From contig NZ_VIWV01000001.1 in NCBI RefSeq assembly GCF_007829875.1, forward strand, positions 62,001 through 126,000: a stretch of DNA of 64,000 nt, read 5' to 3'. This DNA is from Streptomyces capillispiralis. GTDB taxonomy: Bacteria; Actinomycetota; Actinomycetes; Streptomycetales; Streptomycetaceae. The notes beneath the pieces are model-generated. The model did not search any database. It saw only the letters and a list, made by a program, of their open reading frames with translations, and was not told the DNA's origin. Made by a program: the position numbers and the translations under genes. This document shows, piece by piece, positions 35,107-45,600 of this stretch; positions within the stretch are counted from its first letter, which is position 1, and every line of letters starts with the position of its first letter.

Positions 35107-35175
35107 CGGGTCGTCCTCGGGTTCTCGTGACGGTCACGCCGAGCCCTCGCGGCTCGGCGGTGCGGTGCGCGGTGC

Positions 35176-35700
35176 TCAGTGCTCCACGCCGCAGCGTCGC
35201 GCGATCGCCTTGAGGCGTTCGAGTTCTCGCCGGGCGGCGGCCGGGTGGGCGAGGTCGAGGGCCATGCCGGCACGGGCCGTGACGTAGAGGATGTCCTCGC
35301 GGAGGGCCGCGTCGATTCCGGGGGCGGCCGCGAGACGGCGGCCGGTGACGGACAGGAAGAGGGCGACCTGGTCCAGACGGTCCCTCAGGCTCAGGGGCAG
35401 CACCTGGGGCAGGGCGTCCTTGGCGTAGTCACGCGCCAGCCGGTCCGCCTCGCACGGCCGGGGCGCCGGGGGCGCCCAGGCGAGCCCGGCTTCGCGGGCC
35501 TCGTCGTACAGGTCCCCCACCAGGGCGCGCGCGGTGCCCGGATCGCCGTCGGCAGCGGCCGTGCGCGCCGACTCCAGTACGGCGCGCAACCGGGCCCGTA
35601 CGCCGGGTTCCTCGCCCGTGCGGGCGTCCAGATAGCCGGACCACACATCGAACGCCTTCCTCAACTCGGCGTCCTCCAGGACCTCGTACGCGTCCGGCAC
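35176..35700 (-). CDS. helical protein of unknown function
   Basis: A 174-aa, probably all-helical soluble protein: MPDAYEVLEDAELRKAFDVW at the start and LAHPAAARRELERLKAIARR at the end. It is rich in Ala, Arg, Glu and Leu, with no cysteine except near the C-terminus (RRCGVEH). I do not recognise it. The GTG start at 35700 follows GGGGGAG. It lies 69 bp before the DUF2809 gene on the same strand and 164 bp after the five-gene MoxR operon, so it could be read through from that operon, but there is no coupling. Confidence 0.65.
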   Translation of the reverse strand: MPDAYEVLEDAELRKAFDVWSGYLDARTGEEPGVRARLRAVLESARTAAADGDPGTARALVGDLYDEAREAGLAWAPPAPRPCEADRLARDYAKDALPQVLPLSLRDRLDQVALFLSVTGRRLAAAPGIDAALREDILYVTARAGMALDLAHPAAARRELERLKAIARRCGVEH

Positions 35701-35864
35701 TCCCCCGCCTCTCCCGTCGGGCCGCCCGGTGCGGACGGCAGCGGTTCACGATAGGACAGGCGGCGGGGCACGGCGCGTGAATATCCGCGGCGTCCTCCTC
35801 GGCCGGTGCGGCGCCCCGCCCGCACGCGCCCCTCCCCTTGTGCGTCCCGTCGCGGCCCGGGCGG

Positions 35865-37814
35865 TCACCGGGCCGCCGGCGTGAGGGCCCCGGCCGGCAC
35901 GTCGGCCGGGGCGGCTCCCCAGGCGCTCGCGCACAGTGCCCGTTCGACGGTGTCGGTGTAGACGGCCGCGGCCAGCCAGGCCCGGGCGAAGTGGGCGGTG
36001 TCGGCCGGGAGCAGGCGGCCGAAGGTGTCACGGGAGCGGTCCGCCGCGGCCGCGTGCAGGTCGTCGAGGAGGTCTCCCGCGGTGGTGAGGCCGAGGCGGC
36101 GCAGGCGGGCGCGGTCGCCCGCCTGGTCTCCGGCGAGGGCGAGGACACCGCGGCCTCCCGACACCGTCTGGTGGACCCGGCGGCGCAGCAGGTGCAGGGG
36201 TGCCTCGTCCCCGGTGGGCACGGTCGGGGCCGGTGGCGCCGCCGCCCCGGTGGGCAGGTCCGCGCGCCGGAGGCGGTCGAGACCGAGGTCCACCCGGGCA
36301 CCGGCGTCGCTGGGATGCTCGGCGGCGAGCAGCAGGGCACGGGGAAGCGGTCCCGGCGCCAGACGCGCCACGATCCGCAGCCGGCTGCCCCCGGCGGCGG
36401 CGAGCAGACGGAGGTTGTCGCGGTACGGGAGCGCGGGGTCGTCGTGGGCCGTGGACAACCGCAGGGCCAGGCCCGCGCAGTCGGCCAGGAGGGCGTCGTC
36501 CGCCGTCCCGCGCACCGTGCCCAGGACGGTCGCCTCGAGGAACAGCAGGTCCGGTCCGCCGTTCAGGGCCCGGGCGACCTGCTCGGCGGCGGGCACCTCC
36601 CACAGCCGGTCCAGCGGCTCGGAGCGCCAGGAGACACCGGGCGCGCGGACCGCCCGCACGCCCGCCCCCGCGCCGAGGCGGCCCGTGGGAGAGACGGTCG
36701 CGCCGGACACCGCCAGCCCGGCGCGGGACAGTTCACGGTGGGTCAGGGAGGTGTCGCCGATCCGGACGGCCCGGTCCGCGGCGCCGGTCGCCCGGGCCGG
36801 CCCGCCCGGTGCCACGTCCGACACCGTGTACAGGCGGCCGTGGGCGTCGGCGGTCCAGGTGACCGCGCCGGCGTAGCCGGTCGCCGTGAGGACGGGTTCG
36901 GAGAAGAGCCCGTACAGACGCAGCGAGCCGTCCGGGCGGTACGGCTGCCGGACCGTGCCGCGCAGTGCGGTCAGGTCCGGGCCGGTGGCGTGCGGGAGGC
37001 GGTGGGCGACGCCCAGGGCGTCGGCCAGTGCGCCGGCGAGGTCGGTGAGGCGGTACCCGGGGTCGGCCGTGCGGGCCGCGCGCACCCCGGTGACGACGGA
37101 GACCGCCGCGGCGGCGGCCCGCGGGAGGCCGGCGAGGCGGGCGGTGTGGGCGGCGTGCAGCAGCTCGGCCTGGAGCACGGCGCCGGCGCCGTCCGCACCG
37201 GCCTCCAGTACGGCGGCTGCCGCGTCGAACACCGCCCGGGCGGCGGTGCGTTGGGCCTCGGTGGCGGTCTCCGCCACCGCCGCCCCTCCCGCGCCACCGG
37301 CCGACGCCGGTTCCGATGCGCGCGGCGCCGTCCCTTCCCCGCCGCCCGTCGGCGCCGGTTCCGCTGTCCGCGCCGCCGCCTCGCCCGTACGACCCGTCGG
37401 CGGCACTTCCGTATCCCGCGCCGCCGACTCTCCCGCGCCGTCGGCCGGCGTCGCTGACGATTCCGCAGCCGTCGTCTCTTCCGCGCCACCCGTCGGCGGC
37501 GCTTCCGACGCGGGCGCCGCGTCGGGGTCCGCGACCGGTGCGGCCGAGGCGGCCGCCGCGCGGTGCAGGCAGTCGGGGGCCAGCAGGCATCCGCAGTGGA
37601 TCGCGTCCGCGCTGGTCACCGTCCCGCCGGGCGCGTTCAGGACGACGTCGGTGTCGTCGTCGACGGCGATCCGTACGGTGTCGCCGTCGCGGGCGGCCGG
37701 ACGCGCCAGGAGCTTGGTGACGCCGGCGTCGAGCCGTTTGCGCAGCCGCGGCGAGAGCGCGGCGACGAGTTCCGCGGTGACGGACGGGACGACCGGAGGC
37801 AGGCCCGGGCTCAT
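35865..37814 (-). CDS. SWIM zinc-finger protein (YehQ-like)
   Basis: Product 649 aa. The N-terminus (SVTAELVAALSPRLRKRLDAG) leads into a SWIM motif, C74-x-C76-x5-C82-x-H84 in IHCGCLLAPDCLH, which in other proteins binds DNA or partner proteins. Residues about 90-190 are an Ala/Pro/Thr-rich disordered linker with repeated PPTGG/APTGG motifs. The rest is helical and beta-mixed, with VSWRSEPLDRLWEVPAAEQV. It is the last gene of the operon; its ATG overlaps the preceding stop (37811-37814). SWIM proteins regularly accompany MoxR-vWA modules. DNA or RNA recognition is inferred only. Confidence 0.85.
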   Translation of the reverse strand: MSPGLPPVVPSVTAELVAALSPRLRKRLDAGVTKLLARPAARDGDTVRIAVDDDTDVVLNAPGGTVTSADAIHCGCLLAPDCLHRAAAASAAPVADPDAAPASEAPPTGGAEETTAAESSATPADGAGESAARDTEVPPTGRTGEAAARTAEPAPTGGGEGTAPRASEPASAGGAGGAAVAETATEAQRTAARAVFDAAAAVLEAGADGAGAVLQAELLHAAHTARLAGLPRAAAAAVSVVTGVRAARTADPGYRLTDLAGALADALGVAHRLPHATGPDLTALRGTVRQPYRPDGSLRLYGLFSEPVLTATGYAGAVTWTADAHGRLYTVSDVAPGGPARATGAADRAVRIGDTSLTHRELSRAGLAVSGATVSPTGRLGAGAGVRAVRAPGVSWRSEPLDRLWEVPAAEQVARALNGGPDLLFLEATVLGTVRGTADDALLADCAGLALRLSTAHDDPALPYRDNLRLLAAAGGSRLRIVARLAPGPLPRALLLAAEHPSDAGARVDLGLDRLRRADLPTGAAAPPAPTVPTGDEAPLHLLRRRVHQTVSGGRGVLALAGDQAGDRARLRRLGLTTAGDLLDDLHAAAADRSRDTFGRLLPADTAHFARAWLAAAVYTDTVERALCASAWGAAPADVPAGALTPAAR

Positions 37815-40800
37815 GTGATCTTCTCCCCTACCCAGCGGGCGAGTTCGAGCGGACTGAGGGCGGCGACCGGCATGCCCGCGGCGACGAGCTGACCGGCGAC
37901 GCCCGTGGAGTAGCGGGGCCGGCCCGTGTCGTCGAGGCTCGCGCAGCCCAGGACGTGGCAGCCGGCCGCGACCAGGGCGCGGACCTCGGCGAGCAGACCG
38001 CCCAGCGGATACCCCTCCTCGAAGTCGCTGACGACCACGACGAGGGTGCGCGACGGAACGGTGACGAGTTCGCGCGCCTGCCGCAGGCCCGCGGCGATGT
38101 GGGTGCCGCCGCCGACGCTGACCTCCAGCAGCAGCGACAGCGGGTCGTCCACGTGCCCGGTGAGGTCGATGACCTCCGTGGAGAACGCCAGGAAGTGGGT
38201 GGAGAGCGTCGGCACGCCCGCCAGCACCGAAGCGGTCAGCGCGGCCCACACGGTGGACGCCTCCATGGATCCCGAGACGTCCGTGACCAGGATCAGCCGC
38301 CAGTCGGCGGCCCGGCGCGCCCGGGTGCGGAAGACCGGACGCTCGGGGATCACCCGCACCGTGCCGTCGGGGGCGCGGCGCGCGGTCGCCAGGTTGGCCC
38401 GCAGGGTGCGGGGCAGGTCCAGGCCGCCGCCGGGCCGTCTGCTGGGGCGTGGCAGGGTCGTGCCGTGCAGGGCCGGGCGCAGCCGGGTGGCCAGGTGGCG
38501 GGTCAGCTCGTCCACGAGCCGCCGCACGAGGGGGCGCAGCGCGGCCAGACGTGCCTCGGGCAGTCCGCCCGCGTGCCGCAGCACGGTGCGCAGCAGGTCC
38601 ACCGAGGGCCGCACCCGGTCCGCGTCCAGCTCGGTGAGGACGTCCTTGCGGCCCGACTCCGCGGCCGCGGCCAGCACTTCCTCCCGGATGCCCGGCCCGA
38701 AGAGCGCGGCCAGTTCCTCGGACCACTCCCGCACGCCGGGGTACGGCGCCTCGCGTCCGGCCCGGGTTCCGGAGCGGCGCGAGAGGTCGCCCCGGCTGCC
38801 TTCACCGCGTCCGCTGCCGTACAGCTCGTCCAGTGCGGTCGCCAGCCGGGCGGCGGACGGCGGCAGTCGGTCCGTGCGGCGGCCGAGGAGCAGGCGCCAG
38901 CGGTCGGCGGGCGCGATGTGACGGTCGTCGGTCCGGGGCTCGGCCGCCTCGGCGGGACCGCTCGTCGCCGTAGTGGGCGGCCCCGGCTCCGGGGCGGCCT
39001 CCTCCCGCTGCCCGCCGGCCGGCGCGGGCAGCAGGCCCAGTGAGCGCAGCACCTCGCGGGCGGCGAAGTCCGCCCCGGTCCAGGTGGCGAGCGCGGCCGG
39101 GTCGACGCCGTCCGTGTCGGTGACGTGCGCGGCGCCGAGGCGCTCCTCGACGGTGGCGAAGAGACGGTCCCGGGCCGCGGGGCTCAGGGTGTCGAAGCCG
39201 CCGCGCAGCGCGGGGAGCCGTTCGAGGAACGCCCTGTCGGGCAGTTCGGACACGCGGGTGAGCAGGGGCTCCAGCGCGGGCGGCGCCGCCTCCAGCAGCG
39301 GGCCCGCGGCGGTCAGCAGTCCGCTGAGCCGGTCGGTGAGCGCGGCGCGGGAGCCGGGTTCGGTGGCCCCGTCGACCCAGGAGGCCACGCGGTCGCCGAG
39401 GGCCCGCGCGTCCTCGTGTCCGAGCAGGACGCGTACGGCCCCGGCGGCACCGCGCATCAGCGGGGAGCCGTCGGCGGACAGGCGGGCCAGGGCGTCGGCG
39501 AGCCGGATGCCGCCCAACAGGTCGGCGCGGTGGGACAGTTCGAGCAGGGCATGGGCGTCGGCGAGGTCGTCGGACCCGGTCAGGCCGTCCACCTGCCGCA
39601 CCGCCGCCGCGGTGAGCAGTTCCGCGGCGGCGGCCGTCCGGACGTCACGGTCCTTGTCGGTGCCGAGCCCCGGGACGTGCCCGGCCCGCAGCCGGTCCAG
39701 CAGGGCCAGACCGGCGAGGAGTTCCGGCAGGGTGCCGGCCGGGGGCAGGACGTCGGCGACGTCGCCGAGCCGTTCGTCCGCGAGCCCTGGCAGGCCGCAC
39801 TCCGCCGCCCGTTCGAGCCCTTCGAGGGCCTGTGCGGCCGTCGGCCCGCCCTCGTCGCGCTCGACGCGCCGCCGTTCGCGCAGGACGCCTTCGGCGGCCT
39901 GGGCGGGGGTGACTCCGCGCATGCCGGCGGCGGTCAGCATGGCCGCGGTGGCCGGTGTCCAGCGCACCTCCCAACGCGAGGTGAGTGCCTCGGCGCCGCC
40001 CGCGCCGACGACCTCCCTGGCCTCCGCGTAGGGCACCCCGCACACCGTCAGCCGGCGCAGCAGCAGTTCGCGCCGGCGGTCCAGGTCGGACCGCAGCGGG
40101 TCCAGCCGCAGGTCCCGCGCCGGGGCGGGGCCGTCCTCCCGCGGGCCGGGCAGGCCGAGCCGCGCCACCTCGTCCTCGACCGCGGGGGCGAGGCCGCTGC
40201 GCGGCGCCCGCGGGGCGGGGCGGCCGCCGCGCGTCCCGACGAGCACGCGCTCCATCGCCCGCGCCACGGCCCTGCCCCGCCCGAGCGGCTCCCCCTGGGC
40301 GAGCACCGTCTGCACGGCTTCGACCAGTTCGCCGCGTCCCGCCGCGGGCAGGCCGCGCAGCCGGGCGAGGTCGGCGGCGAGCCGGCTGATCTCGCGCGCG
40401 TCGGCGGGCCCCGAGGGGTGGCCCAGTGCGCGCAGTGCGGCGCAGATGCTCACGGCCGCCCGGGTCAGCGCCTCCTCCAGCGCCGCCGGGTCGCCCGCCG
40501 CGCGCAGGACCATGTCCTGCCACTCCGGGTCCCGGATGCCCGCCGGATAGCCGGACCGCTCGTCGAGGAGGGCGTACGTGTACGGGATGAGGGAGGTCGT
40601 CCAGGCCGTCTGCCGCGCGTCGGCGCCGGCGGCCGTCGGGTCCTCCTCCTCGCCGGTGCCGGGCGCCACGAGCGCACCGGTGCCGGGCGCCACCGACTCG
40701 CCGGTGCCCGGCCCCACGAGGGCGGGGGCGTGGAACGCGCCGACGACGACGGCGGCCCGTTCACCCTGCGCGGTGGCCTCCGCCAGCCGGGCGCGCATCC

Positions 40801-41449
40801 AGCGCTCGCGCCGCAGGTCCAGTTCCGGTACGCCGCCGGAGGCTGCCGCGTCCTCGCGCAGGGCCCACCCGGTGAGCAGGGCGGCCCGGCGCAGGGCCTC
40901 GGGCGGGGAGCCGGGGGCGGTCGCCTCGACGAGCCGGTCCCAGAGGTCGTCCCCGGGGCGGCCCGTGAGGCGGGCCCGCAGGGCGGTGGCGACGCCGGGG
41001 CCGGCGGCCGGCGTCCCCGGGGACCGCCGTCCCGCGGTCCACGCGCGGTCGGCGAGCGGCAGGTCGCAGGCGACCACCGGCACGCCGTGCCGGGCGGCCC
41101 AGCGCACGGCGGCCAGTTCCGGTGAGAAGTCGGCGAACGGGTAGAAGGCCGGTCCCGCGCCGCTCCCGTCACCGGGAGCGGCGGCGAGCGCCACCGGGGC
41201 CCGCGTCTCCTCGTGGCCGAGCCAGGGCAGCCACTGCTGCATCTCGGCGGGCAGTTCGACGAGCAGCACCTGCGGCTTCGCCCCGTCCAGCAGCGCGGGC
41301 ACCGCGGCGGCCAGGGAGGGCGCGTGGTGCCGTACGCCGACGAGGAAGGGCGCGGACGGTCCAGTGAGGACGGCGAGCGCCTCCTCGGGCGGGACGGGCG
41401 GGCCGCCGGGAGCGGGGAGGGCGGGGACGGCCCGGTGGGAGTGGGACAC
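37811..41449 (-). CDS. DUF5682-vWA fusion protein (YehM plus YehP-like)
   Basis: Product 1212 aa. Residues about 30-290 fit the DUF5682 domain (APFLVGVRHHAPSLAAAVPA, QVLLVELPAEMQQWLPWL, FYPFADFSPELAAVRWA, VPVVACDLPLADRAW, VVVGAFHAPALVG), an erythromycin-esterase/ChaN-like hydrolase shape. A long helical middle follows. The C-terminal 160 residues are a von Willebrand A domain with an intact MIDAS: DVSGS (D1057, S1059, S1061), GGGTH (T1116) and VVSDFEEG (D1142). In E. coli, from memory, these two parts are separate genes (yehM and yehP). The GTG start is 5 nt after the ATPase stop, with GGAGGG upstream. vWA domains usually bind the MoxR ATPase. Confidence 0.87.
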   Translation of the reverse strand: MSHSHRAVPALPAPGGPPVPPEEALAVLTGPSAPFLVGVRHHAPSLAAAVPALLDGAKPQVLLVELPAEMQQWLPWLGHEETRAPVALAAAPGDGSGAGPAFYPFADFSPELAAVRWAARHGVPVVACDLPLADRAWTAGRRSPGTPAAGPGVATALRARLTGRPGDDLWDRLVEATAPGSPPEALRRAALLTGWALREDAAASGGVPELDLRRERWMRARLAEATAQGERAAVVVGAFHAPALVGPGTGESVAPGTGALVAPGTGEEEDPTAAGADARQTAWTTSLIPYTYALLDERSGYPAGIRDPEWQDMVLRAAGDPAALEEALTRAAVSICAALRALGHPSGPADAREISRLAADLARLRGLPAAGRGELVEAVQTVLAQGEPLGRGRAVARAMERVLVGTRGGRPAPRAPRSGLAPAVEDEVARLGLPGPREDGPAPARDLRLDPLRSDLDRRRELLLRRLTVCGVPYAEAREVVGAGGAEALTSRWEVRWTPATAAMLTAAGMRGVTPAQAAEGVLRERRRVERDEGGPTAAQALEGLERAAECGLPGLADERLGDVADVLPPAGTLPELLAGLALLDRLRAGHVPGLGTDKDRDVRTAAAAELLTAAAVRQVDGLTGSDDLADAHALLELSHRADLLGGIRLADALARLSADGSPLMRGAAGAVRVLLGHEDARALGDRVASWVDGATEPGSRAALTDRLSGLLTAAGPLLEAAPPALEPLLTRVSELPDRAFLERLPALRGGFDTLSPAARDRLFATVEERLGAAHVTDTDGVDPAALATWTGADFAAREVLRSLGLLPAPAGGQREEAAPEPGPPTTATSGPAEAAEPRTDDRHIAPADRWRLLLGRRTDRLPPSAARLATALDELYGSGRGEGSRGDLSRRSGTRAGREAPYPGVREWSEELAALFGPGIREEVLAAAAESGRKDVLTELDADRVRPSVDLLRTVLRHAGGLPEARLAALRPLVRRLVDELTRHLATRLRPALHGTTLPRPSRRPGGGLDLPRTLRANLATARRAPDGTVRVIPERPVFRTRARRAADWRLILVTDVSGSMEASTVWAALTASVLAGVPTLSTHFLAFSTEVIDLTGHVDDPLSLLLEVSVGGGTHIAAGLRQARELVTVPSRTLVVVVSDFEEGYPLGGLLAEVRALVAAGCHVLGCASLDDTGRPRYSTGVAGQLVAAGMPVAALSPLELARWVGEKIT

Positions 41450-41454
41450 GGCCG

Positions 41455-42666
41455 TCAGCCCTCCAGGACCGTACGCAGGTCCCACAGGGTGCGCCAGGTC
41501 GCGGAACCCTGTTCGGCGCGGCGCCGGACGGGACCGTCCCAGTAGCCGCGCAGCCGGGCGGCGTCGGCGGGGTCGTCCTTGCGGACCACGCCGAGCAGGT
41601 GGCCGGGCAGCAGTCCGAGCACATCGCGGTCGCCGGGGAAGTAGGCCGCGGCGAGAGCGAGCGCGCCGGCGACGGAGACGGCCTCCGCGGTGCTCATCAC
41701 CGTGGACGGCCGCTCCACCTCCCAGCCCTCGGCCGAGCGGCCCTCGCGCAGGTCGCGGAACGCGGTGACCAGGGCCTCCAGTACGGCGTCGTCGACCTGG
41801 AAGGGTGCCCCGGCCCGTTCCACGGACGCCCGGGCCTGGCCGCGCACCAGCGCGGTCTCGGCGTCGAGGTCGCCGATGGGGCCGACCGTCTCGAAGTTGA
41901 AGCGGCGCTTGAGGGCCGCGGACATCTCGGAGACGCCCTTGTCGCGGAGGTTGGCGGTGGCGATGAGGGTGAAGCCGGGCGCCGCGTGGGCCAGGGCGTC
42001 GTCGGTGCCGGCCAGTTCGGGCACGGCGATGCGCCGTTCGGAGAGCAGCGACACCAGCGCGTCCTGCACTTCGGGCAGGCAGCGGGTGACCTCCTCGACG
42101 CGGGCGACGGCCCCCTGGGACATGGCGGTCAGGACGGGCGACGGCACCAGCGCCTGCCGGCTGGGGCCCTGGGCCAGCAGCAGCGCGTAGTTCCAGCCGT
42201 ACTTGAGCTGGTCCTCGGTGGTGCCGGCGGTGCCCTGGACCACCAGGCCGCTGGTGCCGCACACGGCGGCGGAGAGCAGTTCCGACAGCATCGACTTGGC
42301 GGTACCGGGCTCGCCGACGAGGAGCAGTCCGCGCTCCCCGGCGAGGGTGACCACGCACCGTTCGACCAGGGCACGGTCGCCGACGAACTTGCCCTGGATC
42401 ACCAGGCGGCGCGGCACCCCGTCGGGCACGTCGGCGTCGTCGGGCAGCTTCAGGGCCGCGCCGTCGCTGCCCATGACGAACGTGACGACCGCGCGCGGGG
42501 TGAGCCGCCACGCGGGCGGGCGCGGTCCGTCGTCGTGGGCGGCGAGGAAGGCCAGTTCGGTGGCGTACCGGTCCTCGGGCGGGACGATCTGGCGGGCGGG
42601 CGGGGCGGGGGACACGGTGGTGGTCATCGGGGCGGTTTCTTCCGGGTGCGGGTGGACGGTGGTCAT
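41455..42666 (-). CDS. MoxR-type AAA+ ATPase (YehL-like)
   Basis: Product 403 aa. Walker A is GEPGTAKS (118-125). The Walker B position reads VARVEEVTRC (E191, E192), with Glu in place of the usual Asp. DALVSLLSERRI, TLIATANLRDKG (sensor 1) and SAALKRRFNFETV (arginine finger region) match MoxR/RavA ATPases, which act as chaperone-like motors together with vWA partners. The start at 42666 overlaps the stop of the upstream gene in ATGA (42663-42666); an internal ATG at 42627 (MTTTVSPAP) is an alternative. The next gene begins 5 nt after this stop. The natural client is unknown. Confidence 0.92.
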   Translation of the reverse strand: MTTVHPHPEETAPMTTTVSPAPPARQIVPPEDRYATELAFLAAHDDGPRPPAWRLTPRAVVTFVMGSDGAALKLPDDADVPDGVPRRLVIQGKFVGDRALVERCVVTLAGERGLLLVGEPGTAKSMLSELLSAAVCGTSGLVVQGTAGTTEDQLKYGWNYALLLAQGPSRQALVPSPVLTAMSQGAVARVEEVTRCLPEVQDALVSLLSERRIAVPELAGTDDALAHAAPGFTLIATANLRDKGVSEMSAALKRRFNFETVGPIGDLDAETALVRGQARASVERAGAPFQVDDAVLEALVTAFRDLREGRSAEGWEVERPSTVMSTAEAVSVAGALALAAAYFPGDRDVLGLLPGHLLGVVRKDDPADAARLRGYWDGPVRRRAEQGSATWRTLWDLRTVLEG

Positions 42667-45600
42667 CGGCGGCGGCCCTTGCGGGTGGCGCGAGTGGTGA
42701 GTTCCTCGTAGGCCGGGGCGTCCCCGGCGCGTACGCGGTCCCACGCGCGCGCGAACAGTTCGGGAACCGGCATCAGGGGCAGCGCGCGGGAGTGCTCCGG
42801 GACCGGGTAGAGGCCCTTCTTCCACAGCTCCACCGGCAGTGCGGGGGACTTCAGGTCGAGCCAGCCGCACGGCAGGAAGAGGGTGCGTCCGGCGCGCGCC
42901 CGCTTCGCCTCGACGACCAGGCCGGTGGCCGCCAGTTCGGTGCGTGCCTTCTTCATGCGGGCGGGCTTCCATCCCGTCCAGCGGGCGCAGTTGCGGTCCG
43001 TCGGGTCGGGCAGGGCCAGCAGTTGCAGGTAGAGCGCCGCCGCGTCGGGTCCCAGACCGTGGGTGCCGGCGACCTCGGCCACCAGGTCCGGCACGCTGAC
43101 GGCGGGGTCCTGGGCGTAGCCCGTCGGTCCGTCGGGTTCGGTGCCGGCCACGAGGGCGCGGGCGAGGGCGTCGTCCAGCACCGTGCGCAGCGCCAGCATG
43201 CCCTCGTCCCGTCCGGGGCCGACGATTCCCTCGACCAGGCCGAACACGGGGTCGTCCGCGCCGGTGAGGGCGCAGGTGCGGACCAGGACGGCCTCCTGGT
43301 CGCCGTACCAGGGGCGCAGGACCAGTGCCTCGCCGACGGGTGTCAGGCCGTGTGCGTCGGCGCCGCCGGTGGCGGGCAGTCCGTAGGCCTTGCGCAGTTC
43401 GACGGCGGTCGACGAGCCCTTCTCGGTCCACGCCAGGTCGAGGTCGAGCAGCAGTTCCGGGTCCGCCGCGCGGCGGCGCAGGGCGGCCAGCCCTTCCGGC
43501 AGGCCGGCGCGCAGGGGGTGGCCGTACGGCAGGGAGTAGGCGAGCCCGGCGAGGGCGGCGACGGCGCGCGTCAGGTCGTACCGTCCGGGCAGGGCCCGGG
43601 GGTCCTCGGGTACGAGGTTGCCGTCCTTGTCGGGCCGCAGCACGGTGGTGCGGCTGATCCAGGGGGTGCGGCGCGGGTTGAGCACCTGCTCGACCACGGC
43701 GGCGGGCAGGCCGGCCAGGGCGAGGTCCCCGGCGAGGTCCTCGGGCAGGCGGACGAACCCGTCCAGGCGTTCGGCCCACACCCGGCCCGCGGCGTCCGTG
43801 TCCGGTCCGGCCGTCCACAGGTCGCCCGGATCCTCCGGCAGCAGGGCGCCGACGAGCGCCGTCTGGTCGGCGAACTCCAGTGAGGACAGCAGGGCGTCAC
43901 CGAGCTGCTTCTGCCGCGGCTTCAGGCCGGTGGCGGCGATGACCTCGTCGGTGAGCTGCACCGGCTTCCCGGCGAGCAGCAGCGCCGCCTGCACCGGCCC
44001 GAGGCCGTCGCGTGTCGCGGCGGCCAGGGCGGCGGGCGCCTCCGGCTGCCAGGGTGCGGCGCCCTTGTCGCGGATCAGCCCGGTCACCGCGGCCAGCGCG
44101 TCGGCCGGGAAGACCGGCGGGTGGGCGGTCTCGCGGTCCAGGGTGAAGTGGGCGACCGCGCCGAACGCGCCGGCCGGGTCGTGGTCGAGGGCCAGCCAGG
44201 TCACGCGTCCGGTGCGGCGGTCGGAGGTGTGGCGGCCGAGGACGACGACGGTGCGGCCGTCGCGGCGCAGCACCTGGCCGGCGCGCTCCAGCCCGCCGTC
44301 CGGCTCGCTCAGCGCGATCTCGCGCAGCGCGCCGCCGGGCGCGGCCAGCGGGCCTTCGGTGACCGCCTCGAACAGCAGCAGCAGGGCCTGCCGGTGCGCG
44401 GGCGTCAGGGCCGGTGAGGCGGCGCGGTAGGCGAGCGGGCGCAGGGCGTCCAGCACGGACGGCCACACCGCGCCGACGGCGGGGATCGTGAACTCGTCGC
44501 TGTGCCACCCGTCGGCGGCCCCGGTGGACCGCGCGGCGTCGGGCAGGGCCCTGCCGTCGGCGGGCTTCCCGGACAGGACGTGGTTGACGGCGCGGATCTG
44601 GCGCAGCACGCTCCAGCGTTCCCCGCCGCCCCACCAGCCCTGCTGCACGGCGAGTCCGGCGGTCGCCTCGCGCAGCGTCTGGTCGTCGCCGTCCTCGGGA
44701 CTGTAGTCGGCGAACATGCCCTCGACGCGCCGCCGTTCGGCCCTGGGCCGTTCCACCGGTGGGGTCACGAAGGTGGCGACGGACTCCGCCAGGCGCAGCA
44801 CCGCGCGCACGAGGGAGGTGACGCCGGTGAGCAGGTGGGGTTCGGTGAGGCCGGGCAGGCAGCCGGCGACGACGTCCCGCAGGACCTCGTCGGCGGACGG
44901 GACGGCGGGCCGGGTGGTGGTGGCCGCCGTGCCCGTCCCGGTGCCCGGGTCACCGGCCGTCTTCGCCTGTGCGGCGGCCGCCGCGGCCTTCGCCTGCCGT
45001 TCCGCCAGGGCCCGGGCGCCGGCCCGCAGCACCTCGTCGGCCCGCTCGTCGCCCAGGGCGCGCAGGAGTGCCGAGGCGTCCTCGTCGCGGGGCCGCAGGG
45101 CGTGCCAGAAGTCGGCCGGCGGTACGAGCCGGGTGCCGGCGGCGAACTCACCGCCGCGTTCCAGCACGGTGACCCGGCCCAGCTCCCGCGCGGCCGTGCC
45201 GTCGTCACCGGTGCACAGGGCGATCTGCCGGTGCAGGGCGACGGCGACGGGCGCGGCGCCGCCGGGCAGGCGCAGTGCGCCGAGCGGCACGCCCGGCCGG
45301 TGGCCGGGTGCCGCGGGGAGGCTGACGGTGCGTCCGTCCGGTGTGCCGGCGACGGTGCGGGACGCGTCGCCGTCGTTCTCGGTGCGCACCCAGCGGCCGA
45401 GGACGGTGCCGTCCGTGCCGAACGGGCTGTGTTCCAGGCCGGGCTGGAGCGGCAGCACCGCGCAGTGCTGCTGGAGCAGGCGCGCGTCCTCGCGGATGCC
45501 GGACCGCAGGAACGCGGGCAGCGAGGCGCGCCCGTGGGTGCCGGTGGCCGGGTCGTACTCGAGCCACACCTGCTGCCGTCCCTGCCGGCCCTGGCGCCAG

